From contig CAZIFQ010000003.1 in NCBI GenBank assembly GCA_964538375.1, positions 62,001-126,000 on the forward strand: 64,000 nucleotides of DNA, read 5' to 3'. Source of the stretch: JAUUZQ01 sp964538375. Lineage in GTDB: Bacteria; Bacteroidota; Bacteroidia; Bacteroidales; GCA-2748055. The notes under the pieces were generated by a model. It made no database searches. It saw nothing but the letters and a program-made list of their open reading frames with translations, and was not told the origin of the DNA. Each line of letters begins with the position of its first letter. Position 1 is the first letter of the stretch. Shown piece by piece: positions 60,490 to 64,000 of this stretch. The position numbers and the translations under genes are program-made.

Positions 60490-61836
60490 TTACCGTTTCT
60501 TTCGCCTGTTAAAATTCTTATCGCCTCTTGTTTTTGGCTTTTTATAAGTTTTTCTTTTGCGTAAATAAGAACCTCCTTGATTGGTCTTCTTATTCTTCTC
60601 TGTTTTATCATGAAAAGCTTTTTCAGTTTTATCTTTATCCTTTGCGCGCTTGATATGTACTTCAGCTACTTTTGGACTTTCCTCAGGTGTTAACTGGGTA
60701 GAAACTTTTACTACTGCAGGAAAATCAATGATGGGAACCATGTAATTCATTAATTTTTCAATTTGCTCTTTCGCATGCTCCTCTTTTTGTGTAAAGAAAA
60801 GAATCGACTTTCCCTCTTCTTCCGCTCTACCTGTTCTTCCTATACGATGCATATAGTTTTCAGGAAACAGGGGAGTGTCAAAATTTATAACATGGGAGAT
60901 TTTATCCAAATCCAATCCACGAGCCATTACGTCCGTTGTGATAAGAATTCGGTTTACTCCCTCATCAAACTGCTTGATGGAGCGGAACCTGTAGTTTTGA
61001 GATTTATTCGAATGTATGACGCATAATTCATTCCCATATCTCTCCTCCAGGGCAAGAAATAAACGATCAGCTCCTTTTTTACTCGATACAAAAACAAGTA
61101 CTTTTTTAAATATTTCAGAATCTTCAAGGAGATAGGATAACAAATTAACTTTAGTGTAAAAGTTTTTTACTGAGTAAGAAACCTGGCTAATATTATCCAG
61201 TGGTGTTCCACTAACGGCAATAGATATCTTCACCGGCGCAACAAAAAAATCATTGATCAACTCATCCACCTCTACCGTCATTGTTGCAGAGAACATTAAG
61301 TTTTGTCTGCGCTCAGGCAATAAATCGAAAATATTTGTCAATTGGTATCGGAATCCCAGGTCCAGCATGACATCTACCTCATCTATCACTAACTTTTTTA
61401 TTGATTTAAGCTTCAGAGCACCATGCATTGCGATATCATACAGTCTGCCCGGAGTAGCAACAAGTATGTCACAACCCTTAACTACTTCCAGCTTCTGTGT
61501 ATTGATATTCGCGCCGCCATATACTCCGAGTACACGGGTGCTCATATAGGTAGTTAGCAACTTAACCTGATCCACCACCTGTAAAACCAATTCACGTGTA
61601 GGTACCAATATCAATATCCTGGGAGGAATTTGGTCAGCATATTTTAAATCCCTCAAAAGAGGCAAGAGATAAGCCAATGTTTTTCCTGTTCCAGTTTGAG
61701 CTATTCCTACAAGGTTTCTACCCGACAAAATAACAGGGCATACTTCCGATTGAATAGGAGTTGGTGAAATGAAATCAAGGTCAGCAATAGATTTATATAA
61801 GGGCTTCGACAATGCCAAATCTTCAAATGTCTTCAT
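60490..61836 (-). CDS. DEAD-box-type RNA helicase with DEVD motif II
   Basis: 448 residues. The Q motif lies around FISPTPIQ. Motif I is AQTGTGKT, Ia PTRELVLQ, Ib TPGRL, and motif II reads DEVD instead of DEAD. Motif III is SAT, motif IV VLVFVSSKK, V TTDVMARGLD and VI HRIGRTGR. All catalytic acidic and basic residues are kept, so activity is expected. A C-terminal tail of about 75 residues is very basic (KKNKKTNQGGSYLRKRKTYKK is part of it), as in RNA-binding helicases of ribosome assembly. The -7 box ends 4 nt before the ATG. Confidence 0.92.
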   Translation of the reverse strand: MKTFEDLALSKPLYKSIADLDFISPTPIQSEVCPVILSGRNLVGIAQTGTGKTLAYLLPLLRDLKYADQIPPRILILVPTRELVLQVVDQVKLLTTYMSTRVLGVYGGANINTQKLEVVKGCDILVATPGRLYDIAMHGALKLKSIKKLVIDEVDVMLDLGFRYQLTNIFDLLPERRQNLMFSATMTVEVDELINDFFVAPVKISIAVSGTPLDNISQVSYSVKNFYTKVNLLSYLLEDSEIFKKVLVFVSSKKGADRLFLALEERYGNELCVIHSNKSQNYRFRSIKQFDEGVNRILITTDVMARGLDLDKISHVINFDTPLFPENYMHRIGRTGRAEEEGKSILFFTQKEEHAKEQIEKLMNYMVPIIDFPAVVKVSTQLTPEESPKVAEVHIKRAKDKDKTEKAFHDKTEKNKKTNQGGSYLRKRKTYKKPKTRGDKNFNRRKKR

Positions 61837-61840
61837 GCTG

Positions 61841-61848
61841 CAAAAATA
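61841..61848 (-). promoter_or_regulatory. -7 box of the helicase, leaderless arrangement
   Basis: TATTTTTG on the minus strand, followed by CAGC and then the ATG at 61836. Transcription should start at or near the start codon. Confidence 0.5.
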
Positions 61849-61951
61849 TATTTTAACAAGCAGTAATTCTGCTTTTTACGTAAAAATCATCAACAAAAGT
61901 GATAAAACTCCATTATTATCTAATTTTATCAGTGATTAAAGCGCTTCATTC

Positions 61952-61982
61952 TTTGCTCTTAACTAAAATCTTCCTATTTTTG
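61952..61982 (+). promoter_or_regulatory. Promoter of rpsF-rpsR-rplI
   Basis: TTTG (61952-61955), a 19-nt spacer, then TATTTTTG (61975-61982): a full match to the Bacteroidota housekeeping consensus. It is the best promoter in the window and lies 32 nt before rpsF. Confidence 0.8.
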
Positions 61983-62014
61983 CGGTCGATTTTAAAACAA
62001 GTAAAAATTAAATT

Positions 62015-62377
62015 ATGTTGAATCAGTACGAAACCGTTTTCATTGCAACTCCCGTTTTATCTGAGAACCAGATGAAGGAAGCGGTAGAAAAATTCAAGGG
62101 CATCGTCACTGCCAATGGTGGTGAAATTGTCTATGAGGAGAGCTGGGGCCTTAAAAAATTGGCCTATCCCATCCAGAAGAAATCCACAGGATTTTATCAC
62201 TTAACTGAATTTAGAGCGCCCGGCGCGTCTTTAGAAAAACTGGAAACAGAATTTCGCCGTGACGAGAGAATTCTTCGCTTTCTCACTATGAAAATGGATA
62301 AATATGCAGTTGCATATGCAGAGAAGAAGAGAGCTAGAAAAGTAGCAGAGTCAAACGAAAAAGTAAAGGAGGACTAA
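62015..62377 (+). CDS. rpsF: 30S ribosomal protein bS6
   Basis: 120 residues. Typical bS6 features are YETVFIATPVLSENQ, GLKKLAYPIQKKSTGFYHLTEF split by the family's loop, FRRDERILRFLTMKMDKYA and a charged tail. It binds bS18 on the platform of the small subunit. It is the first gene of the operon, has no Shine-Dalgarno, and follows a consensus promoter by 32 nt. No ssb gene lies between rpsF and rpsR, as usual for this phylum. Confidence 0.97.
   Translation: MLNQYETVFIATPVLSENQMKEAVEKFKGIVTANGGEIVYEESWGLKKLAYPIQKKSTGFYHLTEFRAPGASLEKLETEFRRDERILRFLTMKMDKYAVAYAEKKRARKVAESNEKVKED
62365..62372 (+). promoter_or_regulatory. Strong Shine-Dalgarno of rpsR
   Basis: AAAGGAGG, inside the last codons of rpsF and 8 nt before the rpsR ATG. 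It is complementary to the 16S 3' end. Other genes in the window lack such a site, except rplI. Confidence 0.8.
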
Positions 62378-62380
62378 AAC

Positions 62381-62650
62381 ATGGCACAAGGAAATTCAGA
62401 AATCAGATATCTCACGCCTCCAACGGTAGAGATTAAAAAGAAGAAGTATTGCAGATTCAGAAAAAACAGGATTAAGTATATTGATTACAAAGATCCAGAG
62501 TTTTTGAAAAGATTCCTTAATGAGCAGGGGAAAATTCTTCCCCGTCGTCTCACAGGGACTTCATTGAAATACCAGAGAAAAGTATCCGTGGCAATCAAAC
62601 GTGCAAGACACCTTGCATTACTGCCATATGTAACAGATATGTTAAAATAA
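62381..62650 (+). CDS. rpsR: 30S ribosomal protein bS18
   Basis: 89 residues with the bS18 core (KKKYCRFRKNRIKYIDYKD, LPRRLTGTSLKYQRKV, IKRARHLALLPY). Partner of bS6 on the platform. In Bacteroidota ribosomes bS6, bS18 and bS21 form the pocket that holds the anti-Shine-Dalgarno. It starts 3 nt after rpsF and, unlike rpsF, has a strong Shine-Dalgarno (AAAGGAGG). Confidence 0.97.
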   Translation: MAQGNSEIRYLTPPTVEIKKKKYCRFRKNRIKYIDYKDPEFLKRFLNEQGKILPRRLTGTSLKYQRKVSVAIKRARHLALLPYVTDMLK

Positions 62651-62656
62651 ACAGCC

Positions 62657-62661
62657 GGAGG
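62657..62661 (+). promoter_or_regulatory. Shine-Dalgarno of rplI
   Basis: GGAGG with a 7-nt spacer to the ATG at 62669, in the short gap after rpsR. Confidence 0.7.
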
Positions 62662-62668
62662 ATAAATC

Positions 62669-63115
62669 ATGGAAATTATACTTAAACAAGATGTACCTAA
62701 TTTAGGTCATAAGGACGACATCCTGACTGTTAAGAACGGATATGCGAGAAATTACCTAATTCCTAAGGGTTTTGCAATTAATGCGACAAAAACAAACCTG
62801 AAGGTACACGAAGAGAACCTTCGTCAGCGTGCACATAAAGAGGAGCAATTGAAAGATTCTGCTCTTGAACTTGCTGAAAAGATGAAGGGTATCAAAATTA
62901 TTATCGGGGCCAAAACGAGTACGAAAGGAAAGATTTTCGGTTCAGTAAATACAATTCAGTTAGCTGAAGAACTTGGAAAGAACGGATTTGAGATTGATCG
63001 TAAAGATATTTCAATCAAAGACGATCTGATCAAGGAAGTTGGAAGCTACAGTGCAACAGTAAGACTTCACAGAGAAGTAAGAATTGAGATTCCTTTCGAG
63101 ATCGTTTCGGAATAA
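62669..63115 (+). CDS. rplI: 50S ribosomal protein bL9
   Basis: 148 residues. The N-terminal domain is canonical (MEIILKQDVPNLGHKDDILTVK, split as usual by the GYARNYLIPKGFA motif). A long central helix (about 40-75) and the C-terminal domain (GKIFGSVNTIQLAEEL, KDISIKDDLIKEVGSY) follow. It binds 23S rRNA near L1 and limits frameshifting. It is the last gene of the rpsF operon, ended by a strong terminator. Confidence 0.97.
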   Translation: MEIILKQDVPNLGHKDDILTVKNGYARNYLIPKGFAINATKTNLKVHEENLRQRAHKEEQLKDSALELAEKMKGIKIIIGAKTSTKGKIFGSVNTIQLAEELGKNGFEIDRKDISIKDDLIKEVGSYSATVRLHREVRIEIPFEIVSE

Positions 63116-63136
63116 GCTCAATATTACAGAATAAGT

Positions 63137-63173
63137 TAAAAAAGAGGGTGGCTCAATGAGTCACCCTCTTTTT
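63137..63173. terminator. Bidirectional terminator between rplI and ridA
   Basis: The stem AAAAAGAGGGTG/CACCCTCTTTTT has a loop of about 11 nt (GCTCAATGAGT), with a T-run on both strands. It ends the ribosomal operon and the convergent ridA transcript. Confidence 0.9.
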
Positions 63174-63213
63174 ACTCGATCATTTTTTTTAGAATAATGC
63201 CTCTCTCCTATTC

Positions 63214-63594
63214 TTATTCCTTCGCGGCAATGGTTTCTATTTCTACCATCACACCCAGGGGTAACTCCTTGACTGCAAATGCTGCCCTGGCTGGCTGATC
63301 TTCCTTATAGTATGATGCATACACATCATTCATGGCTTTGAAATTTGCCATATCAGAGAGCAGACATGTTGATTTGATCACCTGGCTGAAGGTGTATCCG
63401 GCTTCATACAATATGGCGTTGATATTCTTCATTACCATCTCTGTTTGTTCCTGGATTCCTCCTTCTACGATCTTACCTGTTGCAGGGTCAATTGGAATTT
63501 GTCCGGAGATAAAGAGCATACCATTTGCTTCAACGGCTTGAGAATAGGGTCCAACAGCAGCAGGAGCTTTTTTTGTGTGAATTATTTTTTTCAT
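63214..63594 (-). CDS. ridA: RidA enamine/imine deaminase
   Basis: 126-residue protein of the RidA/YjgF/UK114 family that hydrolyses reactive 2-aminoacrylate and related enamines. Landmarks are KAPAAVGPYSQAV, GMLFISGQIPIDP, the conserved Arg in PARAAFAVKELP and the end VEIETIAA. It forms a cytoplasmic trimer. It lies 90 nt downstream of lptD on the same strand. Confidence 0.95.
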   Translation of the reverse strand: MKKIIHTKKAPAAVGPYSQAVEANGMLFISGQIPIDPATGKIVEGGIQEQTEMVMKNINAILYEAGYTFSQVIKSTCLLSDMANFKAMNDVYASYYKEDQPARAAFAVKELPLGVMVEIETIAAKE

Positions 63595-63684
63595 TGTAAA
63601 TAAGATTATTATGATGTATGTGAAGTATAAAGATAAGGAAGTTTGGGGGTATTGTCAGCTCGGACTTGCTCTAAGAAGAATTCA

Positions 63685-64000
63685 TTAAAAATTATCCTGC
63701 CAGGACTTTCTCTTATTGTATTTCAAATCGGAAAGGATGTTTGATTTGGCATTAATTTGGAAATTGTAAGACTTATAATTTCCAAATGGAACAACGGATA
63801 TCCGCATCTCCCAACAGTGGAGATCCCTGTACAAGCTTATATTGGTAGTAGTAAATTTCTTACTATAAATATCATACCCGGTATTGAATCCGATCTTCCA
63901 TTTTGGAGTTAAACTAAGGTCTCCAGAGGCCCTTACTGTTTGAACAATACTCGATATATCCGTCTGTTTCCTATAACTGAAGGAATAATCCAGCTTAAGA
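63685..64000 (-). CDS. lptD: LPS-assembly protein LptD, C-terminal end only
   Basis: The last 104 codons of a gene that runs off the right edge. The reading (LTPKWKIGFNTGYDIYSKKF, then SLYRDLHCWEMRISVVPFG) matches the final barrel strands of Bacteroidota LptD, the outer-membrane channel that places LPS on the cell surface. The short end (SNILSDLKYNKRKSWQDNF) is typical. The N-terminal part is not in the window. The distance to ridA of 90 bp suggests co-transcription. Confidence 0.75.
   Translation of the reverse strand, partial: LKLDYSFSYRKQTDISSIVQTVRASGDLSLTPKWKIGFNTGYDIYSKKFTTTNISLYRDLHCWEMRISVVPFGNYKSYNFQINAKSNILSDLKYNKRKSWQDNF

Noticed and set aside
1..64000. tRNA or rRNA genes, insertion sequences, prophage
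   Set aside because: I looked for T-arm patterns, transposase motifs and phage structural genes on both strands and found none I could support.

Overview
The window is a 64 kb scaffold piece from a member of the Bacteroidota. This is supported by a type A Por-secretion (T9SS) sorting domain, the complete Bat (aerotolerance) operon, an unusually long SecA, promoter -7 boxes of the form TAnnTTTG instead of sigma70 boxes, and a general lack of Shine-Dalgarno sequences. A 100-N gap flanked by an identical 55-bp overlap shows that this is a scaffolded draft or metagenome assembly. The content is mostly core chromosome. I see no prophage, insertion sequence, CRISPR array, tRNA or rRNA.

Layout. 1-1850: 5' part of a RelA-type gene, a truncated histidine-kinase remnant and an outer-membrane protein. 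1851-7840: rarA-kdsA-lolA-like, RNase P RNA, a Smr-domain protein divergent from queA, and a cold-shock gene. 7885-11736: a methyltransferase, threonine aldolase and a C69 peptidase. 12185-19903: a large adhesin-like surface protein with an S74 chaperone end, methionine-sulfoxide reductase with an octanucleotide repeat array in its 3' end, a lone receiver domain divergent from a GAF/PAS sensor without a kinase, glutathione peroxidase and acylphosphatase. 20742-29457: a nine-gene minus-strand Bat operon (moxR, small secreted gene, DUF58, DUF4381-like gene, batA-B-C-D-E). 29582-35053: truA, then a minus-strand cluster TPR / phosphosulfolactate synthase / DUF368 / aroE / acyl-ACP thioesterase. 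36091-41659: an LVIVD lipoprotein, ffh, folD and argS. 41740-48644: a candidate small RNA, a glycosyltransferase, and an operon joining a T9SS-secreted trypsin-like protease to a FecBCD-type ABC importer. 48748-59461: ligA, a DUF6913-like gene, dapA, secA, ferritin, icd and dnaX. 59527-60487: a repeat array, decayed porin and pstB pieces, and the assembly gap. 60490-64000: a DEAD-box-like helicase, rpsF-rpsR-rplI, ridA and the 3' end of lptD.

The Bat operon joins an AAA+ ATPase with several VWA and TPR membrane proteins, probably one envelope-associated chaperone-like system. The protease/ABC operon suggests that liberation of a cofactor (heme, corrinoid or iron chelate) outside the cell is coupled to its import. 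kdsA, lptD and the LolA-like protein serve the outer envelope.

The observations I rate highest are: (1) an 11-A run in dnaX where slippage in either direction stops translation just after domain III, predicting a gamma-like product; (2) strong Shine-Dalgarno sequences on rpsR and rplI in a genome that otherwise lacks them, notable because bS6 and bS18 help sequester the anti-SD in Bacteroidota ribosomes; (3) an octanucleotide repeat family at three loci that has entered two coding ends; (4) the protease-importer operon; (5) a possible roughly 150-nt small RNA upstream of argS; and (6) a collapsed phosphate-uptake locus beside an artefactual gap.
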